This document shows positions 35,808-43,774 of a stretch of 64,000 nt of DNA, one piece after another. The notes beneath the pieces were generated by a model that saw only the letters and a program-made list of their open reading frames with translations, made no database searches and had not been told where the DNA came from. The position numbers were made by a program, and so were the translations under genes. This DNA comes from Thermorudis peleae. Lineage in GTDB: Bacteria; Chloroflexota; Chloroflexia; Thermomicrobiales; Thermomicrobiaceae. Each line of letters starts with the position of its first letter. The first letter of the stretch is position 1. The stretch covers positions 1,116,001 through 1,180,000 of the forward strand of contig NZ_JQMP01000003.1 of NCBI RefSeq assembly GCF_000744775.1, in the 5' to 3' direction.

Positions 35808-35837
35808 AGGATAGCATACAATCTGCAAAACACGCAA
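35808..35837 (-). promoter_or_regulatory. Promoter candidate for the sugar transporter operon
   Basis: On the - strand TTGCGT (35832-35837), an 18-base spacer and TATCCT (35808-35813), preceded by TG at the extended -10 position, lie about 70 bases upstream of the binding-protein start. The inverted repeat at 35753-35780 falls just downstream of the expected start of transcription, a good place for a sugar-responsive repressor. Confidence 0.4.
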
Positions 35838-35989
35838 GACCTCATCTACGCTTTTAACGAATATAATGTCGGCCGGTCGTGAATTCTCTCCTGGCTTATG
35901 CACGTGGACTTGCCTATCACCCCTCCCTCTGCGTAATCATGCAAAAGCAGTTTGCGACGATGCTCAAGCACCTGATTGGCTTATACCCC

Positions 35990-36018
35990 TTGACAGTGGT
36001 GCTCGAACTCGCTATGCT
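35990..36018 (+). promoter_or_regulatory. Near-consensus sigma-A promoter of the iron permease gene
   Basis: TTGACA (35990-35995), exactly 17 bases, then TATGCT (36013-36018). Transcription would begin near 36025, giving a leader of about 54 bases that includes a short GC-rich inverted repeat (ACTCGGG and CCCGGGT). Confidence 0.72.
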
Positions 36019-36078
36019 AAACCCGACTTGATTACTCGGGATTCTCCCGGGTGGAGGCGAGCACTGCAGGGAGGGATG

Positions 36079-37068
36079 ATGGGCAAGTCAGTTGTTTCAC
36101 GGATGTTCCATGATATTGTTCTTGTGGGAGCCATTGCGCTCCTGCTTGGCATTATGATTTGGCAAGGGTTGCGCTTCGGTGGTAGCCCTGACCCAGAGCA
36201 AGCCGTTGGAGCATGGTCTGCCGGTATTTCCGCCGCTGTTCTCGTATTTCGTGAAGGGTTGGAGGCGATTCTGGTTCTCGCAGCCCTGTTCGCAAGCTTG
36301 CAGCGGGCGCAAGCTGCGTTGACGCGGCCGATTAGCGCTGGTGCACTTGCGGCTCTGGCGATGACGGTTCTTACCTGGTTTGTCGTTGTCTGGCTCATTG
36401 GCCTTGCCCAGTCGACGTTCTCCGAGTTGCAGGTGCAGGCGGCAACGGGCTTGCTTGCTGTCGTGGTGTTACTCGTGGTGATGAATTGGTTTTTCCATAG
36501 GGTTTATTGGACTGAGTGGATTCGCGTCCACACTCGACGGAAGACGGACCTCGCGCAGCAGTTGAAAGCTGGGTTGTTAACTCCGCGTCGGGCCTTTTTG
36601 GGCCTCGCATTGTTGGGCTTTAGCGCGGTCTATCGCGAGGGATTTGAAACGGTGCTCTTCCTGCAAGATACCCGTCTGCGCTGGGGTATGAGCGTGATTG
36701 AGCTTGGTGCAGGGCTTGGGTTGCTGTTGACGCTGATCGTGGGGTGGCTGACCTTGCTTGCCCATCGGCGGCTCCCGTATCAGCGCATGCTTGTTCTCAC
36801 CGGTGCGATGCTCGGGCTGGTCTTCGTTGTAATGGTTGGCGAGCAAGCGCAGGAAATGCAATTGGCAGGTTGGCTGCCAACGACGCAACTGCCGCTGCCT
36901 ATTCCTGACTGGCTCGGCACATGGTTTGCTCTCTTCCCGACTGCAGAGACGCTATTAGCTCAGGCGCTTGCCGCAACCCTTGTGCTAGGGTCCTTCCTCG
37001 TCGTTAAGTTGCGCACAGCACGTGCCGCTCGCTTACTTGAGACCTCTCCAGCACAATCATCGCTATAA
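36079..37068 (+). CDS. FTR1-type iron permease
   Basis: The 329-residue polytopic protein has the two FTR1 motifs: FREGLEAILVLAALF (R58-E59-x2-E62) and, around residue 195, YREGFETVLFLQD, whose Arg-Glu-x-x-Glu residues carry iron through the membrane. Seven hydrophobic segments are visible. No ferroxidase, EfeO or EfeB gene lies next to it, so it may act alone or with partners elsewhere. Starts at 36076 and 36079 compete; GGGAGGG fits the second better. It is expressed from its own strong promoter. Confidence 0.87.
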   Translation: MGKSVVSRMFHDIVLVGAIALLLGIMIWQGLRFGGSPDPEQAVGAWSAGISAAVLVFREGLEAILVLAALFASLQRAQAALTRPISAGALAALAMTVLTWFVVVWLIGLAQSTFSELQVQAATGLLAVVVLLVVMNWFFHRVYWTEWIRVHTRRKTDLAQQLKAGLLTPRRAFLGLALLGFSAVYREGFETVLFLQDTRLRWGMSVIELGAGLGLLLTLIVGWLTLLAHRRLPYQRMLVLTGAMLGLVFVVMVGEQAQEMQLAGWLPTTQLPLPIPDWLGTWFALFPTAETLLAQALAATLVLGSFLVVKLRTARAARLLETSPAQSSL

Positions 37069-37112
37069 ACGCAACGACGAGTAAGACGGAGAACGCTGAT
37101 GGTGGGGGAAGC

Positions 37113-37139
37113 AGAAAGCGCTTCCCTCGCTTTCTTCTA
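37113..37139 (+). terminator. Terminator of the iron permease gene
   Basis: An 8-bp stem AGAAAGCG/CGCTTTCT (37113-37120 and 37128-37135) with a seven-base loop ends in TTCT, 45 bases after the permease stop. The stem is short, so efficiency may be moderate. Confidence 0.5.
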
Positions 37140-37400
37140 CAGCGTGGGCGTGTGTGTGATAGCACGATACCTTGCCTGAGGCAAAGATTGTGGTGCTCCG
37201 TGAAACTCGTGGAACGTATGCGATTGCAAGACGTTTGGGAAGGGAGCTTGGCACGGAAATCCCTTGTGCGTTGCAACAACAAACTGGTGATGCTGCGATA
37301 TTGGTCACACGCAGCAAGGGAAGGCGTGTTAGCAGAGGCGGAGCACGTGCCAGAAACGTAGCCCAAGCAGATACTGGTCTTGCGTGTTCCGTGGATCGTG

Positions 37401-37409
37401 TGCTATACT
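37401..37409 (+). promoter_or_regulatory. Extended -10 promoter of tRNA-Arg
   Basis: TGCTATACT forms an extended -10 (TATACT at 37404-37409), about 37 bases upstream of the tRNA. A weak TTGCGT starts 18 bases before the -10 at 37380. Confidence 0.5.
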
Positions 37410-37445
37410 GAGAGGCGCTGTGGCGAGAGATCGCCCAGTAAGTGA

Positions 37446-37518
37446 GCGCCCGTAGCTCAGTGGATAGAGCGTTAGGTTGCGGACCTAAAGGTCGGGGGTT
37501 CGAGTCCCTCCGGGCGTA
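37446..37518 (+). tRNA. tRNA-Arg (anticodon GCG)
   Basis: The acceptor arms GCGCCCG and CGGGCGT pair with one G-U. The D arm TAGCTCAGTGGATAGAGC, anticodon stem TTAGG/CCTAA with loop TTGCGGA, and the T arm with GTTCGAGTC are all standard. The anticodon GCG reads CGC/CGU arginine codons. The discriminator is A and CCA is not encoded, so it must be added by nucleotidyltransferase. Confidence 0.95.
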
Positions 37519-37524
37519 CGAGAT

Positions 37525-37552
37525 GAAATGCAGGGCAGCAGCCCTGCATTTC
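37525..37552 (+). terminator. Hairpin after tRNA-Arg
   Basis: A perfect 12-bp stem GAAATGCAGGGC/GCCCTGCATTTC with loop AGCA follows six bases after the tRNA. The T-run is short and interrupted, so it may be a terminator or a processing barrier. Confidence 0.65.
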
Positions 37553-37562
37553 GCGCACCTGT

Positions 37563-37650
37563 GGAGGGGTGTCCGAGTGGTTTAAGGTGCCGCTCTCGAA
37601 AAGCGGTAGGCGTGATGAGCGCCTCGTGGGTTCGAATCCCACCCCCTCCG
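37563..37650 (+). tRNA. tRNA-Ser (anticodon CGA)
   Basis: The 88-base gene has acceptor arms GGAGGGG/CCCCTCC, the anticodon stem CCGCT/AGCGG with loop CTCGAAA (anticodon CGA, codon UCG), a long variable arm typical of class II tRNAs and a T arm with GGTTCGAATCC. The discriminator is G and CCA is not encoded. Its variable and T arms are almost identical to those of the next tRNA-Ser. Confidence 0.95.
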
Positions 37651-37662
37651 CTATGGTGATCT

Positions 37663-37690
37663 CTCGCCCGCTTTGTTCAAAGCGGGCGAG
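37663..37690 (+). terminator. Hairpin after tRNA-Ser(CGA)
   Basis: A perfect 12-bp stem CTCGCCCGCTTT/AAAGCGGGCGAG with loop GTTC is followed by GCTGTTTCTTC, moderately T-rich. It starts 12 bases after the tRNA. Confidence 0.7.
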
Positions 37691-37781
37691 GCTGTTTCTT
37701 CGACAGGTCTTTGCTGGACGAAAACGGCCACTCTTTGCTAGAGTCTTATAGCGAGCGGCGCAAATGGCTGCTCGAATATGT

Positions 37782-37870
37782 GGAAGGGTCGCATAGTTGG
37801 CCGAGTGCGCGCGACTGGAAATCGCGTGGGCGTGATGAGCGCCTCGTGGGTTCGAATCCCACCCCTTCCG
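37782..37870 (+). tRNA. tRNA-Ser (anticodon GGA)
   Basis: Acceptor arms GGAAGGG/CCCTTCC, anticodon stem CGCGA/TCGCG with loop CTGGAAA (anticodon GGA, codons UCC/UCU), long variable arm and standard T arm. The discriminator is G. Unlike the two upstream tRNAs, CCA is encoded at 37871-37873. The D arm (GCATAGTTGGCCGAGTGC) differs from that of the neighbouring tRNA-Ser, while the variable and T arms are shared. Confidence 0.95.
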
Positions 37871-37873
37871 CCA

Positions 37874-38282
37874 CGATTTTTCCTTTCCTATCTGCTCGCT
37901 GCATCCCCAGCCTTCTTACCGCCTGCCGACAAAACAAACATGCGCCATGCACATGGGTGTTGTGTTTCTCGGGTTGTCAGTTCGTTCAGGTTCTACAATA
38001 CTAGCATAACATTGATTCTGTAGGGAAATCAGCCATCTTCGCGCAATCATTAAGATACATGGCTCGTAGTGAAGGTGTGACAGACACAGGGATTATACAC
38101 GACATTATACGAGATATTTTGCTTCATGGCTTCCTGCCCGCAAATGCAGGCTAAGAGCTGCCTACCTCCTAATGAAAGCCTGGATGCTTACGGTTGTGCT
38201 GGTGCTGGGGCCCATCGCCAGTAAGAATCAGCGCGGAGTGTCTCGAGCCGTTGTTTACAGCGATCGTGCTGTCTATCAACGT
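37874..38282. other. Intergenic region after the tRNA cluster
   Basis: About 410 bases with a T-rich start (GATTTTTCC) that may end the tRNA transcript. Nothing else is recognised: no frame with a ribosome binding site, no repeats and no tRNA-like or riboswitch-like fold. Confidence 0.5.
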
Positions 38283-38322
38283 AAGGCAGAGAGGCAAGTC
38301 CGATTACTTGCCTCTCTGCCTT
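38283..38322 (-). terminator. 17-bp hairpin terminator after the ppdK operon
   Basis: A perfect 17-bp stem (arms 38283-38299 and 38306-38322; AAGGCAGAGAGGCAAGT and its complement) with loop CCGATT lies 21 bases after the last - strand gene. No T-run follows on either strand, so rho-independent action is not certain, but stem strength is exceptional. Confidence 0.7.
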
Positions 38323-38343
38323 GACGGGTGAGAATGTCTCTTC

Positions 38344-38571
38344 CTAGCTATTTCTCCGGTTTCTTATCGAAAATGCGCTCAAGCATGTGCTCGCCAACAA
38401 CACACCAATGGCGCAGCCGTGGAGGAAGCCAAGCCAGACATCGCCAATTGCTGTGCTCATACGGGAAAGTACACTTGCGAACAGATTAACGCTCCCGCCA
38501 AGCAGCAACAGGATTGGCCAGAGCTTGGCAGCGCGCTCAGGCTGAAGCTTCTTGTCCCACAAAGCGTTCAC
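38344..38571 (-). CDS. Small membrane protein of unknown function
   Basis: The 75-residue product has two hydrophobic segments (residues about 17-33 and 46-65: LWPILLLLGGSVNLFASVL and WLGFLHGCAIGVLLASTCLSAF) and basic ends. It begins with GTG directly adjacent to the ppdK stop (TAGGTG), with AAAGGGG inside the end of ppdK as ribosome binding site, so it is translated with ppdK. No family is recognised. Confidence 0.6.
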   Translation of the reverse strand: MNALWDKKLQPERAAKLWPILLLLGGSVNLFASVLSRMSTAIGDVWLGFLHGCAIGVLLASTCLSAFSIRNRRNS

Positions 38572-41214
38572 CTATACATCCCCTTTCTGAGCGCCTAACG
38601 CAGCATGTGCTGCCGCAAGCCGAGCTATTGGTACTCGATATGGCGAAGCGCTCACGTAATCAAGGCCGGCGTCGTGGCAGAAGTGGACGCTCGCTGGATC
38701 ACCACCATGTTCGCCACAGATGCCGAGTTTGAGTGTTGGCCGTGTCTTGCGCCCACCGTCACGAGCAATCTCGATAAGCCGTCCCACGCCTTTCCGGTCG
38801 AGGGTCTGGAAGGGATCAGCTGGGAAGATGCCGTTCTGGATGTAGTAGGGAAGAAAGCGGCCGGAATCGTCTCGGCTGAGACCAAAGGTGGTCTGTGTCA
38901 GGTCGTTTGTGCCGAAGCTGAAAAACTCGGCCTGTTGTGCAATTTCGTCTGCAGTCAATGCAGCGCGTGGTAGTTCGATCATGGTCCCGACATGATACGG
39001 GATCGTGCGGCCAGCTTCGGCAAAGAGTTCCTGGGCAACACGGTCAATAATGGCTCGCTGGCGTTCCAACTCGCGGACATCAGCAACCAGAGGGATCATG
39101 ATCTCGGGATGTACCTTGATTCCCTGGGCAGCACAATGGAGCGCGGCGCTGAAAATTGCCCGTGCTTGCATCTCGGTAATCTCCGGGGCTGTGATGCCGA
39201 GGCGACAGCCGCGATGCCCAAGCATGGGATTCGCTTCGTGCAGCGCCTGCACCTTCGCGCGAATGACGTCCGGTGCAACGCCAAGTTCGTTCGCAACTGC
39301 AACAATCTCCTCTTCGTCTTTCGGGAGGAACTCATGAAGCGGTGGGTCGAGTGTGCGAATAGTAACCGGGAAACCATCCATTGCCGTGAAAATACCAATA
39401 AAATCCTCTCGCTGCATTGGCTCGAGCTTGGCAAGCGCAGCGCGGCGCTCTTCTTCTGTCTGTGCAAGGATCATCTGACGCATGGCGACGATGCGATTGC
39501 CCTGGAAAAACATATGCTCTGTGCGGCAGAGGCCAATTCCCTCAGCTCCCAGTTCGCGAGCTTTGGCTGCGTCTTCAGGTGTATCAGCATTGGCTCGCAC
39601 GCCGAGACGTCGGAACTGGTCTGCCCATTGCAGCAATGTTGATAATTCGCCGCCGACGCTTGGCGGCAGGGTTGGAATAGTCCCGACGTAGACTGTCCCC
39701 GTTGCTCCGTCAATCGTAATAGGATCTCCAGCGCGGACAATTGTCGAACCAACGCGGAAAACTTTCTGCTGGTAGTCAATTTCAAGTGCGCTACAACCAA
39801 CAACCGCTGGTTTTCCAATACCACGGGCTACGACAGCAGCATGAGAGGTCATGCCACCACGTGCGGTGAGGATCCCTTGCGCGGCCAGCATGCCATGGAA
39901 GTCATCCGCTGAAGTTTCGACGCGTACCAGGATGACCGCTTCACCGCGCTCAGCGCGGTGCTTCGCCTCGTCCGGGTCAAAGACGACGATACCGCTGGCT
40001 GCACCCGGGCTTGCTGGAAGCCCTGTTGCCAGCGGCTGGCCCTGCCAATTTGGATCGATCGCCGGGTGAAGGAGTTGCTCAACGTGCTCCGGTTCAACGC
40101 GCAGCACAGCTTCCTGCGGCGTGATAATGCCTTCCTCGACCATGTCAACGGCAATTTTGACGGCGGCGCGTCCCGTCCGCTTGCCAGTGCGTGTCTGGAG
40201 CATGTACAGCTTGCCATGCTCAATCGTGAATTCAAGGTCTTGCATATCTCGGTAGTGCCGCTCAAGGCGCTCAGCGACATCGAGCAGTTGCCGATACGCG
40301 CCCTGAAGCAACGGATCATCGGCCATGGCGTGAATTGGTTGTGGTGTCCGAATACCGGCAACAACGTCCTCACCCTGAGCGTTGGTCAGGTATTCACCGA
40401 ACACCACCTTTTCTCCGGTATTGGGATTGCGGGTGAACGCGACACCAGTTGCGCAATCAGGGCCGAGATTGCCGAACACCATTGCCTGAACATTCACTGC
40501 AGTCCCAAGATCATGCGGGATCCCGTGAGCGTTTCGGTAATCGATCGCCCGCCGATTGTTCCAGGAATCGAAGACCGCCATAATCGCGAGTCGCAGTTGC
40601 TCAAATGGATCCTGCGGGAAGGAGCGGCCAGCCTCACGTTCCACGATTGCTTTGAACGCTTCGACAAGTTGCCGCCATGTTGTGGCCGGAATTTGGTAGT
40701 CATGCTGAATACCAAGTTCCCGCTTCTGTTCGTCGATAAGGTCCTCAAACAATTCGGCAGGCACGCCAAGTACGACCTTAGCAAACATTTGGATAAGCCG
40801 GCGATAGCAGTCATAGGCAAAGCGCTCGTCTCCACTCAATGTGGCGAGACCCCGGACCGTCTCGTCAGTCAATCCGAGGTTAAGAATGGTGTCCATCATC
40901 CCTGGCATTGAGAACTTGGCACCAGAGCGAACCGAGACGAGGAGTGGCGCCTCAGGATCGCCAAAGCGACGGCCAATCTGGCTTTCGATATCATGAAGGC
41001 CTTCGAGCACCTCATCCCAAAGACCAGGAGGGAACTCACGTCCCTGGTTGAGGAACGTGACACAGGCTGCGGTCGTGATGGTGAACCCAGGCGGGACGGG
41101 GAGGCCAATCCGCGTCATCTCGGCGAGATTTGCGCCTTTGCCGCCGAGGAGATCACGCATCTTCGCGTTGCCCTCACGAAAAAGCATTACCCACCGTCGT
41201 GTTGTTGTCGCCAT
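38572..41214 (-). CDS. ppdK: Pyruvate, phosphate dikinase
   Basis: The enzyme interconverts pyruvate + ATP + Pi and phosphoenolpyruvate + AMP + PPi. The 880-residue product has the N-terminal ATP-grasp domain (GGKGANLAEMTRIGLPVPPGFTI, VSVRSGAKFSMPGMMDT), the swivelling phosphohistidine domain (LTARGGMTSHAAVVARGIGKP, catalytic His) and the C-terminal PEP/pyruvate barrel (RTEHMFF, GTNDLTQTTFG, GICGEHGGDP). Length is normal. The start has GGAGGGAGGGAGAAGACC. It follows the helicase gene by 48 bases. Confidence 0.96.
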   Translation of the reverse strand: MATTTRRWVMLFREGNAKMRDLLGGKGANLAEMTRIGLPVPPGFTITTAACVTFLNQGREFPPGLWDEVLEGLHDIESQIGRRFGDPEAPLLVSVRSGAKFSMPGMMDTILNLGLTDETVRGLATLSGDERFAYDCYRRLIQMFAKVVLGVPAELFEDLIDEQKRELGIQHDYQIPATTWRQLVEAFKAIVEREAGRSFPQDPFEQLRLAIMAVFDSWNNRRAIDYRNAHGIPHDLGTAVNVQAMVFGNLGPDCATGVAFTRNPNTGEKVVFGEYLTNAQGEDVVAGIRTPQPIHAMADDPLLQGAYRQLLDVAERLERHYRDMQDLEFTIEHGKLYMLQTRTGKRTGRAAVKIAVDMVEEGIITPQEAVLRVEPEHVEQLLHPAIDPNWQGQPLATGLPASPGAASGIVVFDPDEAKHRAERGEAVILVRVETSADDFHGMLAAQGILTARGGMTSHAAVVARGIGKPAVVGCSALEIDYQQKVFRVGSTIVRAGDPITIDGATGTVYVGTIPTLPPSVGGELSTLLQWADQFRRLGVRANADTPEDAAKARELGAEGIGLCRTEHMFFQGNRIVAMRQMILAQTEEERRAALAKLEPMQREDFIGIFTAMDGFPVTIRTLDPPLHEFLPKDEEEIVAVANELGVAPDVIRAKVQALHEANPMLGHRGCRLGITAPEITEMQARAIFSAALHCAAQGIKVHPEIMIPLVADVRELERQRAIIDRVAQELFAEAGRTIPYHVGTMIELPRAALTADEIAQQAEFFSFGTNDLTQTTFGLSRDDSGRFLPYYIQNGIFPADPFQTLDRKGVGRLIEIARDGGRKTRPTLKLGICGEHGGDPASVHFCHDAGLDYVSASPYRVPIARLAAAHAALGAQKGDV

Positions 41215-41262
41215 GGTCTTCTCCCTCCCTCCAGTTGCAGGCGTCGCATGGACGCCATTCCT

Positions 41263-43437
41263 CTACTCAACTGTCAGGTTTGCAAGGCTGACAAGGAGTC
41301 GCTTCGTTCCATGACGTTTAAAGGCTACCGCGACTTCCTGGTCGCCGGGAAGATCGTGCACGTCAACAACGATGCCATCTCCAAAGGTCTTGTGGAAGAC
41401 ACGCATCCCCTTCCTGAGTCGCACAGTTGGCGTAGGAGTGTGATGTAGCCGGCTGCGTTGCTTCAAGGAATGCTCGAGGAATGATCGCCGTTCGGACTTC
41501 CCTCCATACTCTAGCAACTCATCTGGGATGTCGTCGAGGAAGCGCGAGCGAACACTCCAGCTTGACGTTCCCCAGCGAAGACGCCGGTTGGCGAAGCTAA
41601 TGTACACTTGTTCCTTCGCTCGCGTCAGACCGACGTAGAAGAGACGGCGTTCTTCTTCAAGTTCGGCCTCGTTCTCGATTGATCGCGAGTGAGGAACGAG
41701 GCCTTCTTCGATGCCGACGAGGAAAACAACCGGGAACTCTAATCCTTTTGCTGCGTGAAACGTGATGAGCGTGACATGATTGCGCTCGTCGTTTAAAAGA
41801 TCCGCATCGGTAACAAGCGCAGCTTCGTCGAGAAAGAGCGGAATCCCTTGGTCTGCAGGTAGGTGATCGTATTGTTGCAACAGACTCGCGAGTTGCGTCA
41901 AGTTTTCCCAGCGGTCGATATCTTCAGGATCACGTGCTTCACGGTAGAGTGCACTCAATCCAGCTTCCTCAAGCATACGTGCGAAAAGAGCGCTCGCAGA
42001 CAATTCGCAAGAAAGCGTTTGCCAGCGCTGCAGATGATCTGCGAGTATTGCTAAGCGCTGCCGAGTGCGTCCCGTAAGCTCACAGCAGGCAAGATGGTGA
42101 TCGCGAAGAAGCAAGCCAATCGGCATAGCATGTTGGGCAGCCACGCGCTCGAGGCTCCGCCATGTCTGTTTGCCAATGCCATTCCCAAGAGGTGTGTTCT
42201 CAATGACCCGCCGCAGGCTTACGTCGTCGGCTGGGTTGATCAAGATGCGGAGGAGGGCAAGCGCGTCTTTAATCTCACGCCGTTCATAGAAGCGCAGGCC
42301 GCCAATGAGCTGGTAAGGAATACCGGCCTGGACAAGCGCCTGCTCGAGTGGTTGGCTTTGGGCATTGGTGCGATAGAGAATGGCGAAATCTCGGTATTGT
42401 CGTATTCCACGCGCGACAAGTATGCGAATTTCTTCGACAACGCGCGTCGCTTCCTCAAGGTCATCAGCGCATGCCCAGAGGGTGATTGGGAGCCCCGTGT
42501 CATTCAGTGTGCGCAGCGTCCTTTGGATACGCAGCCGATTCGCCCGGATGACGTGGTCAGCTGCCCGAACGATCGTGGCTGTCGACCGATAATTCATCGA
42601 CAAATGAATCTCACGAGCATCGGGGTAGTCGCGCTTGAAATTGAGAATGTTGTGGATGTCAGCATGCCGCCAGCCATAGATTGACTGGTCGGGGTCGCCG
42701 ACAACAAAGAGATTCCGATGGCCTCGTGCAAGAGCGCGAACGAGCAAATACTGTAAGTGATTCGTATCTTGATATTCGTCGACGTGAATGTAGTGCCACC
42801 GATCCTGATATCGCTGCAACACTTCGGGAAATTCGTCAAACAGCGCAAGCGTTTTGGTGAGTAGATCATCGAAATCGAGTGCGCTTGCTCGCTCGAGGCG
42901 TCGTTCATATTGCGGGTATACGCGAGCAACGACTTCGTCAAAATAGGATTCAATCGGATAGCTGGCTGGAGAAATTTGCTGATTTTTGGCAGCTGAGATG
43001 CGAGCGAGGATGGCACGCGGACTAAACCGCTTCGGATCAAGATTGAGCTCTTCAAGGACATGACGGACGAGAGCCAACTGGTCCTCGTCATCATAGATGA
43101 CGAAGGAAGGGTAACCGAGCGCGGCATATTCAACGCGCAGGATACGCGCGCAAATGCCATGGAAAGTCCCGGCCATGACGTGTTCAGCTACCTGCGGATC
43201 AAGGAGTTGGGCAAGTCGTTCGCGCATTTCCCGGGCAGCTTTGTTCGTGAACGTTACCGCAAGAATCTGGTGCGGGCGGGCATAGCCTTCAGCGATGAGG
43301 TAGGCAATACGATGGGTCAGGACGCGAGTCTTGCCGCTTCCGGGCCCAGCAACAACTAACACCGGCCCATCTACTGCCGTGACAGCTTCTTGCTGTTCGC
43401 TGTTCAGCGCTTGCAGCAGTTCTTGCGTCATTCGCAT
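41263..43437 (-). CDS. UvrD/PcrA-type DNA helicase
   Basis: A superfamily 1A 3'-5' helicase of 724 residues acting in repair and removal of proteins from DNA. Motifs are visible: Q motif LNSEQQEAV, Walker A AGPGSGKTRVL, FTNKAAREMRERL, Walker B-like HVDEYQDTN, VGDPDQSIYGWRHAD, LSMNYRS, and VTLITFHAAKGLEFPVVFLVG. The tail (RKGMRVFHKTFGDGIVVDV) is the PcrA-type C-terminal beta domain that binds RNA polymerase. Starts at 43437 and 43431 are equivalent; an in-frame start at 43575 lacks support. Confidence 0.94.
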   Translation of the reverse strand: MRMTQELLQALNSEQQEAVTAVDGPVLVVAGPGSGKTRVLTHRIAYLIAEGYARPHQILAVTFTNKAAREMRERLAQLLDPQVAEHVMAGTFHGICARILRVEYAALGYPSFVIYDDEDQLALVRHVLEELNLDPKRFSPRAILARISAAKNQQISPASYPIESYFDEVVARVYPQYERRLERASALDFDDLLTKTLALFDEFPEVLQRYQDRWHYIHVDEYQDTNHLQYLLVRALARGHRNLFVVGDPDQSIYGWRHADIHNILNFKRDYPDAREIHLSMNYRSTATIVRAADHVIRANRLRIQRTLRTLNDTGLPITLWACADDLEEATRVVEEIRILVARGIRQYRDFAILYRTNAQSQPLEQALVQAGIPYQLIGGLRFYERREIKDALALLRILINPADDVSLRRVIENTPLGNGIGKQTWRSLERVAAQHAMPIGLLLRDHHLACCELTGRTRQRLAILADHLQRWQTLSCELSASALFARMLEEAGLSALYREARDPEDIDRWENLTQLASLLQQYDHLPADQGIPLFLDEAALVTDADLLNDERNHVTLITFHAAKGLEFPVVFLVGIEEGLVPHSRSIENEAELEEERRLFYVGLTRAKEQVYISFANRRLRWGTSSWSVRSRFLDDIPDELLEYGGKSERRSFLEHSLKQRSRLHHTPTPTVRLRKGMRVFHKTFGDGIVVDVHDLPGDQEVAVAFKRHGTKRLLVSLANLTVE

Positions 43438-43585
43438 GTCGTGCTCGCTTTCTCTCTCAGTTTGGCTTCCCAGCCCCTCTACGACGTAGGCTTCCTCAAG
43501 CGTACCGCATGTCCGTACACTCTTGCTCCACCTTGGTGAAAGAATCCGGTGGGGAGAGGATGTTTCACATGGCATCCTGCTGGCG

Positions 43586-43614
43586 TTGACGGGAAGTGCA
43601 CGGGACGCTACACT
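43586..43614 (+). promoter_or_regulatory. Promoter of tRNA-Met and probably tilS-hpt
   Basis: TTGACG (43586-43591), a 17-base spacer and TACACT (43609-43614) place the transcript start a dozen bases before the tRNA. No terminator lies between the tRNA and the tilS-hpt gene, so both may share this promoter, with the tRNA released by processing. Confidence 0.65.
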
Positions 43615-43633
43615 TAGTTGGAGGAAAAGCGAT

Positions 43634-43705
43634 GCCGGTGTAGCTCAACGGTAGAGCAGGGGACTCATAAGCCCTTGGTTGGTGGTTCGAATCCGCCCAC
43701 CGGCA
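43634..43705 (+). tRNA. tRNA-Met (anticodon CAT)
   Basis: Acceptor arms GCCGGTG/CACCGGC, D arm GCTCAACGGTAGAGC, anticodon loop CTCATAA and T arm GGTGG/CCGCC with TTCGAAT. The anticodon stem pairs GGGGA with GCCCT, leaving an A-G mismatch at the loop-closing position. The discriminator is A and CCA is not encoded. An elongator tRNA-Met is most likely; a tRNA-Ile with lysidine at C34 has the same gene-level anticodon, and the adjacent lysidine synthase gene makes that alternative worth keeping. Confidence 0.88.
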
Positions 43706-43774
43706 CAGCGCGAGCGGTACTCGCCGCTCGCCTTTGCTTTTTATCCATGTCATACGATATGCGCAGTGCTGGCA

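Larger units (their letters stand above)
35738..36078. other. Divergent intergenic region (341 bases)
   Basis: This stretch separates the binding-protein gene (-) from the iron permease (+). It holds a perfect inverted repeat GTCTTGT/ACAAGAC (35753-35759 and 35774-35780) in the leader of the sugar operon, a - strand promoter candidate, the + strand promoter listed separately, and a GC-rich self-complementary patch just before the permease start. No gene is supported. Confidence 0.7.
37069..37445. other. Intergenic region between iron permease and tRNA-Arg
   Basis: These 377 bases hold a terminator at the left and a tRNA promoter at the right. Between them short frames exist on both strands, but none has a ribosome binding site or recognisable product, and no structured RNA is apparent. 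Confidence 0.6.

Noticed and set aside
37172-37411. 79-codon + strand frame before tRNA-Arg
   Set aside because: It lacks a ribosome binding site and ends inside the tRNA promoter; the sequence resembles no protein family.
37569-38004. Frames reading through the tRNA-Ser genes
   Set aside because: They cover class II tRNA genes and contain translated tRNA sequence; no protein is supported.
38992-40911. Long + strand frames opposite ppdK
   Set aside because: They are antisense to a full-length, motif-complete enzyme gene and result from its GC-rich codon pattern.
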